Assembly (NCBI RefSeq): GCF_008831285.2
Contig: NC_045139.1
Coordinates: 7,348,204 to 7,412,203, forward strand
Origin: Nymphaea colorata
Taxonomy: Eukaryota; Streptophyta; Magnoliopsida; Nymphaeales; Nymphaeaceae
Direction: 5' to 3'
DNA length: 64,000 bases
Part shown: one piece after another, positions 1-12,900 of the stretch
Layout of the letters: the number at the start of each line of letters is the position of its first letter
Numbering within the stretch: position 1 is the first letter of the stretch
Program-made: the position numbers and the translations under genes
The notes under the pieces: model-generated
The model's database searches: none
What the model saw: only the letters and a program-made list of their open reading frames with translations
Told to the model about the DNA's origin: nothing

Positions 1-803
1 AGAATCATGGAACATTATAATTTATACAATACTGTGTCAATAGTGTTCTATGAATCTTACTAAACTTTGGGGCATATTTTATAAGATAGTCACAAAGTAT
101 TCTATAAATCTTACTCAAGCTTTAGAACAGATTCATAAAATAATAACAAACTGTTACTGCACCAAATACCCATGAAAGTTCTTAGGCACATTTTGATAAG
201 AATAATACTGAAACACATGTTCTAAAAACTCATTTTCTTGCTTTCAAAAAGTATGGTGCGATTATATTTAATGGGTTTTTGTTGGATTTACAAAGAACAT
301 CTAGAAAATAAACATACTATTCTTAAAAACATGCATGATAAGAACATGCGTTCCAATAACACAACATTCTTCTTGTCAAACACTTCCATGGATAACCTAT
401 TCCCTTTACAAGTAAACATCAGGTTTTACATAGGCATATATTTCAATTATTCTCCTTTCTCTCCATCCTGCTCCCTCCTGTTTATCGTGTTGATATTTCA
501 AAATTCGGTAGAAGATGCTGTAAGCACATGCCACCTTTCACCATATGGAGGTGAATTTTGTTCAAATGCATCCTTCGTTGGTGTAATTGATAGTACGTCG
601 GGTGAAGGACAGCCCTCTCTCAAGCACGCGGCGAACTTTACTCTCCGTGCAAGTGGTAGGGTTGAAATGAGAAAAAAAAGAACGGCCCGACCTTTTACTC
701 TGAATCAGTACACCCCATACGAAGCATGTCCAACGCAGCAAATGTTCATAATCACCATAGAGTACGACTTTCCAAGGAAAGAATTATGACTTCCACCAAC
801 CCA
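1..803. other. Sequence downstream of CBBY, no recognised gene
   Basis: This AT-rich DNA lies beyond the CBBY 3' end. The longest open frame (238-789, plus, 183 codons) resembles nothing I recognise. Its first half is low-complexity, and its second half is more even in composition and includes Cys, Arg and Lys. It could be a decayed gene fragment or chance. I assign no function. Confidence 0.3.
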
Positions 804-860
804 TTTATTACCCTTCTTCAATGTATTTTGTTCCATGTGTTACACCATCTCTACTTTATT
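804..860 (-). terminator. Candidate CBBY polyadenylation signals
   Basis: On the minus strand two AATAAA hexamers follow the CBBY stop codon, at 855-860 and 804-809. These are about 62 and 113 bases past the stop (922-924). This spacing suits a short 3' UTR. The exact cleavage site cannot be read from the sequence. Confidence 0.5.
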
Positions 861-921
861 GTGCAAAGAATCAGCACCATGAATTGAAAATACAATAACG
901 TACACAATAATACTCGCTCCC

Positions 922-3900
922 CTAGCTGACATATTGCTTTTCCAGAAGATTTGCACAAAAAGAGAGATCAAAGCGTTCCTCTGGAGGATCCCCTATGCAG
1001 TCAAAAACTGCATCTGCATTTAGGAAATCTTCTTCGGATGTGTAACTGCAATAAACCACAAAACAGAAACATCAAATTAAGCTGGACTTAAAAAGTTTGG
1101 TTTTTTAACAAGAAAAGACGTGCATCAATTGCAGAAGAGGTAACTAATAACAGTAGATCCATGTGGTTTTAGGACATCCTCCTGAATAGGCAAAGCATTG
1201 GTGGAGGAATGGTTACTTCGTTGATGATGTGGTAGTCATCAGTCGAGAAAAAAGAAGTATCCATCACGTACGAGAAGTTGTCATAAAGAGAGATACAGCC
1301 ATACAGCAATCTTCTGATGTGATCATCTTCTGTACACAATTGGCTGCACCTCATGAATAATTTTTCTTCCCCACCCCGCCCTCCCCCACTCCCAACCCTC
1401 TCAACAGAGTCAACACCCCCTCCCTTCCTTTTCAAAACCCAATAGTAAAGGAAAAAAAAAGGTAGACAGATTCTTAAGGTGAGGAAAAAATCATATACTT
1501 AAAAGTATAAAATGGAATTTCCTTAAAAACATCAGGAAAATTTTAGCAAGTCTAAATAATTCAAAATATTATGGTATTTGATGATATTATCGGCTGAATT
1601 TAATGGTTATATTATTCAGTCACATACAATGGTAATATAAGCGACCTGCATCGAACTGGTACCACAGAAAAAAAAAGTAAAACGGATAGAGATCCACACT
1701 AAGCATGGGATATAGGATAAATAATGAACAATAATACAGTTTAAGTTCAACAAGTACATATAGTTTAAAAATGATGTTCCTGTTCTAATATAGGAATATG
1801 AAGCTTAAAATCATGATAAGAACAAAAAGTTTATAGACAAGTGTATAAACTCATTCTGCAGTGCTAATTTAAGTACCTTTGATACACTATGGATACAAAC
1901 ACTATCCTTTATAAGATATTTACTCACCCGCTTTTTGTTACTATACACTTCATTCCAGCAGCCTTGGCTGCTGCAAGACCAATTGCACTATCCTCTACCA
2001 CCACACAACTGCATGAAGTGGAAAGTCAAAATTTAATAAGAATGACAGAAGAAACCTGAATACCCAAGAGAAAGTTGATAAAATCAGAATCCAAAAGGTA
2101 GATATATCATCTTCTGAATGAAGGAAAACACTTTTCAAGCTGAAAAGTAGCATATGACAGGCATGCACATCCCTAAGCATGAAGCAAGTCAAAGAAAATA
2201 AGCTGATTAAATGCAATTGAAAAGTGAGAATCTAGAAACCATTAGGAAATGCCATGTAAGTTTATTGATTGAAGCCCACGAACAAGATCACGTATTTTGA
2301 AAGTTCATTTTGCCAAATTGATTTTAATGAATCTTTGCTACACTTGAAGTACTTAGAATCATCATTCATTACCTTGATGGTTCAACGCCAAGTGTAGTTG
2401 CTGCCAAGAGGTAAATGGCCTTGCAAAAAGCAGGAAATAATCATTACTACAATTTTCATGAGTTTGCAGCAAAACTTAAAGTATCACAAAAAGGAAACAA
2501 CTGACTGGCAAATAACAGAAGACTTCTAAAATGATAAATTCATTAAATAGGCATAGGGTAGAAAGCCACTTACAACACCTTGAACTCGACAATTTAAAAC
2601 AGTGGGACCAGAAATCAGGAAACTGATCCTAAAATCCATGAGTTGGTAAAAATACAGGTCTTGGTTACAACTGAGGAATCAACTCTAAGATCCTATTAAT
2701 CACTAATATGACTTTTAGGGATCTCCTAAATGAGATCTTACAATAAGACAAAAAGAGGAAATGGACAAGAATTCCTGGTGACATTTTGAAAGCAAGCATC
2801 TGCACCATTAACGAGAGCAAAGAAGTTAAACAGGTGCATCACAAAATGGTAAGAGAGGCAGATGATGGAAAATAGTTGCAAACAACAAGAGTAACCAAAT
2901 TCTTATGGAAAAAAAAAAGGTGAAATGCACCCATCAAAAATGTCCTAAATGAAATGTTGATGGATTGTGTGTTTCGGGTCCGGATCCATACCCGACCCGC
3001 CTTGTAGCCCGTTTTGGGCTCTACTTAAGTCATGTAACCCTAATCCTTAAGAGTTAATGATAATCTTAAGAGAGAGAGAGTCTGGCTGCTAGTGGGCACC
3101 AACTCCTCCTCATTCGTGGTTTTTTCTCCCTCGTGTTGAGGGTTTTCCACGTTACATCGTGATCATTGTTTCTCTTCGTCTTCTTCTTGTTCGTATTTCT
3201 ACATGGTATCAAAGCCGTGAAGTTTCGGTGTTTCTGGTTTGTCTTTTGCCCGTGTTGGAGGAGGATTCGCCCGGCACTGTTCATTGACTCGCCCGGCACT
3301 GTTCATCGTCTCGCCCGACACTGTTCATCGCCCGTGCCCAACGCTCGTGCCCGAGCTTCGCCCGACGCCCGTGCCCGACGCTCGCGCCCGACGCCCGAGC
3401 TTCGTCTGTCGCCCCGCCGCCGTCTCCGCCCAGCGCCGCCCTGATCAGCGCCGCTCAGGATTCCGCCGTCTCCGCCTAGCGACGACCGGCCCAGCGACGC
3501 CCTGATCAGCATCGTTCCTGTTCAGTCGCTTCCGCCCAGCATCGGCCTGCCCAGCGACGCCCTGTCCAGCGGCGTTCCTCTCTGTCATCCGACGCATCGC
3601 CCACCGCCGTGTCTTTTTCCGGCGCCGCGCCGCTCTGCCTGGTTCCGGCGGTCTATTTCCGCCCAGCGCCGCGCCGCTCTGCCTGGTTCCGGCGGTCTAT
3701 TTCCGCCCAGCGCCTCGCCGCTCTGCCTGGTTCCGGCGGTCTGCTTCTGCCGGTGCGCCGCTCTGCCTGGTTCCGGCGGTCTGTTTCCGCCCAGCGCCGC
3801 GCCGCGCCGCTCTGCTTCGTTTTTTTTCTCCGGCGCTGCCTCTCTGTTGCTGTCTCTTCCGCCGGTGAGGTTTAGGCGTTCTCTGTTTTGTCCGTTGCCT

Positions 3901-6900
3901 GCTCTCTGCCTTTTTTGGTGTTGTATTGTGCTGTTGCTCCCTGCTGCCCTTGCTGCCTACTGGGCTTCACCCGTAGCTAGACTGGTCTGTGATTATGGCA
4001 GCGTCTTCCTCGTCAACCGTCAACACCAATCCCACTGAAATAGGGGCTTTTAGAACTGAGAATGTTCCCATGCAGGTCATCACTCTTCGCCTCACCAAGG
4101 AGAATTATTTATCGTGGTCGCCTGCTATGACTATGGGGATTGCTGGCCGTGGTCGCATGGCCTATATTGATGGGAGCAACCCCGAACCAGCAAGAACAAG
4201 TGATGTGTGGCATACTTGGTTTCTTGAGGATAATCAAGTGAAAACTTGGATTGTCAATTCTGTTTCCGCCGATATTCAGCCCCTTATCCTTCGGAAGAAG
4301 ACTGCTAGAGACATGTGGGTGGTCCTCGAGCAAATGTATGGCCAAAAGAAGACCGCAATTCGTACTTACCAAGTAATGAAGACAGTCTATGGCATTCGAC
4401 AAGGGAACTCGTCTGTTGCAGAGTACTATGGGGCTTTGAAAGCCAAGTGGGAAGAGCTTGACTATCATTCTGATATTCCTTGGCATTGTCCCCATGATCA
4501 GGCGCTCTATGTTGCTCATGAATGGGAAAACAGGGTGTTCCTATTTTTAGCAAGTTTAAATGATGAGTTTGAAGGTGTTCGAAGCCAGATTCTGAATTCA
4601 GGGGAGGTGTCCAGTATTGAAGATGTGTACTCCTGTGTTGAAGCGGAAGAACAGAGGAGGCTTGTTACAAAAGAAGGGAAGAGGGAACTTGTGCCCTATA
4701 ACGAGAGATCCGCTCTCGTGAGTCGTGGTCCTGGCCGTCTAGTTCCCTTCGCCGGTGCACTCACTGCAAGAAGACAGGTCACACCGTGGATTATTGTTGG
4801 GATCTTCATCCAGAAAAGAAGGGACACAAAGGGAGATCTTCGATTGGGAGAACGCCTGTGTCTGAGGTGCAAGCATCCAGTGGAGAAAAAGTCTCCATTT
4901 ATGCTGACCAGCTTCGTGAACTAAGGGCTTATTTGGGCAGGATCGATGTCAACAAGATTGAGACCTCAGAGGGAACTACAGCTAATCATGCTCTCGCGGT
5001 TATTGGCAATCAAGGTAACTCTTCTGTGGGGGAATAGATTGTCGATAGTGGTGCTACTCATCACATTCCAGGTAATCCAAAATTGTTTCATGAGTATAAG
5101 TTGTCCTCGGGAAAGGAACGTGTTTCTCTTGCAGATGGTTCCTCTACCTGTGTGGCAGGCGAAGGCACTCTGTCCTTGTTGGACAAATTTCATGTGCAGG
5201 GCGCTTTACATGTTCCCCAGTTTCCTTTAAATCTCTTATCAGTCAGTAGACTTACTAAAGAATTGAATTGTGAACTTATATTCTCTGCCGATCGTTGTGT
5301 TTTGCAGGACTTGGTGACAGGGAAGAGGATTGGGATTGGTTTAGCTTCTGATGGATTATATCGTCTTCCCATACGTGTGGCTACTGCTCTGTTGACAGCG
5401 ATTCGCAAGACAGATAAGAGACGAGAAGATTGTCTTCAGTCTTTTATGTACTGGCATGAACGTTTTGGGCATTTACCTTTTGGGATTTTGAAACATTTGT
5501 TTCCAGACTTGTGTTCCTCCTTTGATTTGTCTTCCATTTCTTGTGATGTTTGTCAGTTTGCCAAACATGTGAGGGCTTCGTACCCTCTTTCTTCTAGTTG
5601 TGCTAATGAAGCTTTTTCCCAAATTCACTCTGATGTATGGGGACCTTCGGGCATTCATACCCGTCAAGGTTTCCAGTATTTTATCACTTTCATTGATGAT
5701 TTCTCTCGTGCTACATTTATATACTTGTTAAAAGACCGCAGCGAGGTTCCTCGCATCATAGAGACATTTATTCTTCTTGTTCATACCCAGTATGGTGCGA
5801 ATGTTAAAACTTTCAGGTCCGATAATGCCCGTGAGTACATGTGTCAGCCTATTGAGGAGTTTCTTAGACAATGGGGGATTGTTCACGAGACATCCTGTAG
5901 TTACACCCCCCCTCAAAATGGGGTAGCTGAAAGGAAAAATCGTCAACTTCTTAATGTCACCAGGGCTCTTTTGTTTCAGAGAAATCTTCCTAAACACTAT
6001 TGGGGTGATGCAGTTCTTATTAGTGCCTATCTTATTAACCGCATGCGCAGTCGTGTTTTGAATGATAGGACTCCCCACTCGTTGCTTCCTGGCAGTCGTC
6101 CACCATTTCCTCTTCCTCCTCGTGTTTTTGGTTGTGTATGTTTTATCCATGATCACAGTCCAAATGTCAAGAAACTTGATCCTAGGTCTATCAAAGGTGT
6201 CTTTGTTGGATACTCCCCTACGCAAAAAGGATACAAATGTATTGATCCTATTACTGGTCGAGCTTATGTTACGAGGGATGTTACCTTCTTGGAACATGCC
6301 TCTTACTTTGGTGCGAATCCTCTTCAGGGGGAGCAGTCTGTGGGCAGGGAAGAGTATTCTCAGAGACAGGAACTTCAGTTTATAGATTTTTTGGACTACA
6401 AGAAAGCAGAATCACTTAATACTGTTGATGTGCCTGAGAAGGAGGAAAGGGGTGACAATAGCATTGAGAAGGAAGGCCCTCAGTTGTTTGGACAGTTCTA
6501 CTCTAGACGAGGTACTCGGACAGAGGTGATGACTTGTGATGCTAGATCTACTTCCAATCCCAATGCCACTCCTTCCCTGGATGAACCAAGTCCTACCAAG
6601 GAGACCATGGAGACTCATGATGAGGTTGAAAAGAATAACGATCTTCCCATTGCCCTGAGAAAGGGTGTCAGGTCATGTACTCAACACCCCATTGGTAATT
6701 TTGTTTCTTATTCCAGACTTGGGAAAGATTACAAGTGCTTTGTTTCTACTCTCTCTTTGGCTGTGATTCCCAGGACTGTCGCTGAAGCTCAAAGTGACTC
6801 CAAGTGGGCTGATGCAATGAAAGAAGAAATAGATGCCCTAAGAAGAAACTTGACATGGAAAGTGGTGAAGATTCCTGAAGCCGCTCACCTAGTTGGATCC

Positions 6901-9900
6901 AAATGGGTGTATACCATCAAGTACAAACCAGATGGGAGTGTTGAAAGATATAAAGCTCGACTTGTGGCCAAGGGGTTTAGCCAGAAATATGGAATTGATT
7001 ACTTGGAAACCTTTGCTCCTGTTGCAAAAATGAAGACTGTGAGGGTGATTATATCCCTAGCTGTGATGAAGGAGTGGAAGATGTATCAACTGGATGTTAA
7101 GAATGCATTCCTCAATGGTGACCTCGAAGAAGAAGTATATATGCATATGCCTTCAGGATATGAAGAACCAGAAAAGTGTTGTAAGCTGAAAAAGGCCTTG
7201 TATGGCCTTAAGCAATCGCCCAGAGCGTGGTTTGAACGACTGAGAAGAGTGATGTTACGTCATGGATACAAACAAGGAAATGGAGATCACACTCTGTTTG
7301 TGAAGAAGGAGAGCAGGGTTACTCTCCTGCTCGTCTACGTAGATGACATGATTGTTACTGGAGATGAGGAGGAGGAGATTATCAAGCTAAAAGGGTTACT
7401 GGCTACAGAATTCGACCTCAAAGATCTTGGCAAGCTAAGGTATTTTCTTGGTATGGAGGTTGCTAGGTCTAGTACTGGTCTTGTACTAAACCAAAGGAAA
7501 TATACATTAGATCTGCTGGAAGAAACTGGTAAATTGGGATGTAGACCTACTCCTACCCCTTTTGACACTGGGCACAAGTTGAGTCTTAGAGATGGAGAGC
7601 CTCTCTGTGAAGAAGACAAGGGAAGATATCAACGTTTGGTTGGGAAGCTAATTTATCTTACCCTCACGAGACCTGATATCACCTTTGCGGTGAATGTTTT
7701 GAGCCAATTCATGCATGCGCCTACCGATGCACATCTGAAGGCTGTGGACAGAGTGCTATGCTACCTGAAGAAAAATCCTGGTAAGGGACTCTTGTATGTG
7801 AAACAAGAGACTGTGGAAATCGAGGGCTATTCTGATGCGGATTGGGCAGGTTGTGGTGATACCAGACGATCCACTACAGGGTACTGTGTCTACCTGAGAG
7901 GAAACCTTGTTGTATGGAGGAGCAAGAGACAGGATGTTTGCTCTAGATCCAGTGCAGAGGCAGAATATAGGGCAGTTGCTATGGGAGTGTCAGAGTTATT
8001 ATGGTTGAAGATATTGTTGACTGACATTGGAATAGAGATTGAAAGACCTATGAAGATGTACTGTGATAACAAGTCTGCAATCAACTTAGCCAACAATCCT
8101 GTTCTTCACGACAGAACAAAACATGTTGAAATTGATCGTCACTTCATTCGGGAAAGGATTGATGCGAAAGAGTTGATCTTACCTTACATGAAGTCTGAAG
8201 ACCAAACTGCTGATGTTCTGACGAAAGCTCTTCCTTCAGCTTCATTTGAGAGGAATGTATCCAAGTTGGGCATGTTTGATATGTATGCCCAACTTGAGGG
8301 GGAGTGTTGATGGATTGTGTGTTTCGGGTCCGGATCCATACCCGACCCGCCTTGTAGCCCGTTTTGGGCTCTACTTAAGTCATGTAACCCTAATCTTTAA
8401 GAGTTAATGATAATTTTAAGAGAGAGAGAGTCTGGCTGCTAGTGGGCACCAACTCCTCCTCATTCGTGGTTTTTTCTCCCTCGTGTTGAGGGTTTTCCAT
8501 GTTACATCGTGATCATTGTTTCTCTTCGTCTTCTTCTTGTTCGTATTTCTACATGAAATATTACGAAAATAATATCCAAAGCAGAAAGGGGTAGGCATAG
8601 CTAGCAAGTGAAGCAAAGAAGCCCACACTGGTGCAACACAAAATGCTCACAGAGGCAGATGATGAAAAAGATATACAGTTTCTAACAATAAAAATAAACA
8701 TATTATGGAAAAAATGGATAAAATGGCCTCATGTGGTATGAAGATATAAGAATGCAGATGTCAGACTACAAAAACTGACATGCCCAATGAGACAATTACC
8801 ACCTGCTAATTCAGACAGAGTTAACCAAATGTCAGAGAATGAGGTGAGACAAAGAATGAGCAGCTGTATTGGCAAGGTAGATACAACAAAAGCATGAACA
8901 AAAAAACTACCCCTCTAAATCTGTTGCTAAACTCTGTATAATACAACAACTTTTAGGTACATGAATCATGTAAAGAGACACTAGCAAACATAAGGATAGA
9001 GGATGAAATAACTGTGTACACCTCACAATAATCACACCAATTGGAAGATGGAAGCAAACTTCAGCTATTAGACACCTCATTACAAACTATTACAAATTAA
9101 GTACAATTCCAGTGGCACAACCAGAATACCAATTGTCTTCTGAGAATCCAATGTTGGGCAGTGACACTCCAGAACTACTTATAAATCTGACACCACTAGT
9201 GCCGATAAATCACCAAATGCAATTACACTTGGGCAAAAGGTACATGATACTAGGTTGACGCTCTAATTAGACAGATCTCTCACAATCTAGAAACTCATTA
9301 TCCAGAAAAGAACATTGTTAATTAGTAAAGAGCATTTCTGAAATTATGGGTAAATTTATCACATATAACTACTTAGAAGTCAGAAACCTCTAGTTTTTAC
9401 AAGTTACTATATGCAACTACAGTTCATACAATAGGAGTATACATTAGCAAAGTTGTCAGAGCCACTAACAAATGCTACCACTTGACTTGGAAAATTAATT
9501 AACTACCATAACCACCTTGCCATTCAAAGGTTTCCAGATGTTATGATTTAACTGACTTCCCAACATATGTTCATACAAACCCAAATCCAGGGAATTCTGG
9601 AACAGGAAGTGACTCCAAGTAGATGCAGGTCTAGGTTCTCTTTCATACATTTTCACCACAAGTTCTTGGTGGAAAATGAGCTGCTACATACTCATCATTA
9701 GCATTTCAGTTCAATTAAACAATAATCTGATTGCTACCACTACCAACTGCAGCAATAGCAACATCTTGTTTCAAGTAGAACCAAGTTTTTACTATCTAAA
9801 AAGAAATGGAAGTTCACAGATTCATTGATTTCATGCTAGAGAAGCAAATGTGAGACATACAGGATCAGGCTTTTTGCGAGGAACCACATCTCCTGCAAAT

Positions 9901-12900
9901 ATTTTAATCTTCTCTGCTCTCTTTTCACCCAACAAGAATGAAACTATAGCAGATACCTGCAATATCAATTATCACAAACACGTCAGCTGTAAGATTGCAG
10001 AATGTCTGCTACACAACTTGAGAGAAAGGCAATAAATGGTTAAAGTATTGTAATCATATCAAGCAAAGCAACCATTATTGAGACAAGGACACTAAAAAAC
10101 AGTTAAGGTTTACCACTTCTTTAGTTTAGGATTCCATTCAGCCTGTTCATCTATCTCTGAATCAGTCCATCAGGTAACCACCATTTGAAGAGATACATGA
10201 AGCTGAATATATATAGATTAATTCTAACCTTTCTACATGAACAAGGGACATATTTTGAAATATTAATTAGCAATGTGTTGTCACTCTAGATCAAAAGAAA
10301 GTCAGTTTTACTGAAAGTCAATAAAGGAATTCTTCAAACACAGCTGAAAAATGCTTACGACCAGAGAAAACAATAGATGCACAAGCAGAAGATAAACATA
10401 GAAGCGGTCATATATTAGAAAAAGAAAAACATCAAGTTTTTTCTCTTGATTTTGAGCTTTTTAGGCAGAACAGTCTACAGTAAGTTCCTTATGACTTGTA
10501 TCATAATGAAAAACTTCTTATAAGACGTCAGGAAATTTAGCATCTTCATCTCCAGACAGCAGTAGTGAATTCCTTTTCGTTGTAGAAGAAAAACAATTGA
10601 GTCTCTAATCACTCATCAGGAAACAAAATCATGGAAGATTCTTAAATACTTACTCTATTTTCACATAAAAGATTTTGGGATAAGGATTTGCATGTGCAAG
10701 CTCATCAGCTGTTGTGCACATAATTAACACATAAGATATAACCTCAATAGTCTCAGAGGATAAAAGTTTCAAATCCTTGTAAAATATGTTCAATTTATCA
10801 AATAACCATAATGTGAAAGTCTTGCAATTGATGGGACTCACATGCATAAAGAACAGTATTGGAAAGAATATAAATAAGAAATTATAGTAATAAACAATGA
10901 GAAACTTTTTTCCCGTTCCACTTCATAACAAAACAGAATATTGATGATAACCAATTTGCATATTGAGATGCCCACCGCCTTTTCATTTGAAGTGCTGCAC
11001 ACAGCAACTTGAACACCCTTTCCCAGAGCTTCATCAATCAACCTATATGAATTAAGGCATCAACAGACCATGATTAGGAAAACTTTATTCAGTTAAACAT
11101 GCATCTTACATGAAAGACTCAGGTGGGAACAAGACTTAAAATGGATAAATATATTGTTCTCTTATATGGCTCAAATTCTCTAGATTTAAGCTTCCGATGA
11201 GGCACTATTGATGGTAGTCAAAAGTGCTAGTAGGTAACAAGGCAGCAATGTGCTTACAAGGCTTAGTTGGGCCTAGGTGGGACCATTCAGGGCCCCGTCA
11301 AGTTCAAGTTCAAAACAAGGTCCAAGGCTCCAAGATGAAGCTAAAATTTGAGAATAACCTTCCAATTAAGAACAGTTGGAAAAGCTCCTTTAACTAAAAG
11401 CTCACCCACTACACATAACAAACTGGAAAAGGGAAAAAGAGAAGAACTTGGGCTGTTTCCTGCTTAGGCAGCTACTAAAACTGGGTGGGTACTGGACTCA
11501 CACCTAAAGAAACTAGGTAAACTAGATGCTGTTTTTGCCTAAATGGAACTTCCCTAAAATAGAAGCAAAAAAGAAAAAAAATATCTCTTGCACATTTTTA
11601 CATATTCCATGAGGACGGGGCTCTTTAGAAGCCCATTTCTATAGTATCTTCCTACTGCCTATTCTTTTCTACTTGATTCTGTAACCAATACGAAGTAGAT
11701 AATTTTGATGGTACAAAGGTCAGATCGAGAGCATGGTCTAAAGGTCAGATCAAGAGCATCTGTTACATGCAGTGCATCCTCAAATTTGTAGCCTGAAGAA
11801 GCATTTATTTATGCAACTAAAGAGGTAATGTACTTTAACACTAGCAGCAAACATGATTGAAATACAAAGAGCAATAAATTATGGATCATTTGCAATAAAA
11901 GATCATTGAACTTTTCTATTTACAGCACGGACAAAAGATAAACTTTTCGAATGCAAATGGTAAAGAGGATAGGCCTGAATAAAATTAGAGAGAACTATGT
12001 TTCACTTTAGATGGTGAAAAATCAACTCACGCCTGGACTTCACCGTCTGAACTATAAATTAAGTACTCATAAAAGTCTGCCAATAACGGGCCGCAACCCA
12101 AAATAATGTGGTTGCTGTTTATAAAACAAAATGTGAAATACGCATAAGCTCTTTCCAGGTATGCCTTTGATTAAGTTGGGGCACCTTGCTACTCCGGGTC
12201 TGAGAGGTAGCAGTCGCTTCTCAATAAGAGCCATGAATAATTCGGTCTTCCGTTTATGCAGTGAGGCTATGAACTCCTTCCTTTCTTCTTCCGACTTCGG
12301 AGCTTTCTCTGGCCACCCCGTCTTGTTAAAATACGCCGTCATTCTGAACAAAGCAACATTAAATACGATGAAAATCGTCCTAACTGCGACCCATCTATCC
12401 ACATTTCCAATCCTTAATAAGACCCTCAGGATTTTCAGACCCATCTCAGTAACCATCACTAAACGCCTTCACGGATAACAAATAGAAGAATAACAAAAGG
12501 AACAAGGAATTACCTCTCCTTCCCTCCACCAATCTTGAGCAATTCTCCATACAATTCAACATCCCACGTAACACCCAATTCCTTCTGCACAAACATCAAC
12601 CAGCAGAGCCCCAACAATGAAAGAAGAATACAAGCTCCAAAAGTTAATCAGGTGAGAAGAACAGAAGAGTGGAAGGAAGTAGGCGACGCGACCCACCTCC
12701 GAAAACGTATCGTTAAAGGAAATCCGATGGCCATCCTTCTCCGTATCGACTAAAACACCATCGCAATCAAAGAGCAGGGCGCCGGGAAGAGCCGCAGCAG
12801 CCCGCACCATCCCTCTGCTGATGCCGCTTCGGGACAACCCTCGAAACGTTTCCCCGAGAAGTGTGGAAGAATGCCTTAATGGCCGAAGGCTGAACCCGCG

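Larger units (their letters stand above)
2955..8553 (+). mobile_element. TE1: full-length Copia LTR retrotransposon inside CBBY intron 5
   Basis: The element is 5.6 kb, with TG...CA LTRs of 249 bp, a primer-binding site, gag, protease-integrase-RT-RNase H order (Copia) and a polypurine tract. The integrase-before-RT order defines Copia. It lies antisense to the host gene CBBY. The LTRs differ at three sites by eye, all C in the 5' copy and T in the 3' copy, so insertion is recent. Coding capacity is damaged by a frameshift in gag (about 4725-4755) and a TAG at 5035-5037, while integrase, RT and RNase H remain open in one long frame. Confidence 0.97.

Noticed and set aside
238-789. 183-codon open frame near the left edge
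   Set aside because: No domain recognised and no supporting gene structure; noted only as an unknown frame.
3166-4038. Several short open frames in the TE1 leader
   Set aside because: They are products of GC-rich tandem repeats with few stops; no domain and no conservation of frame.
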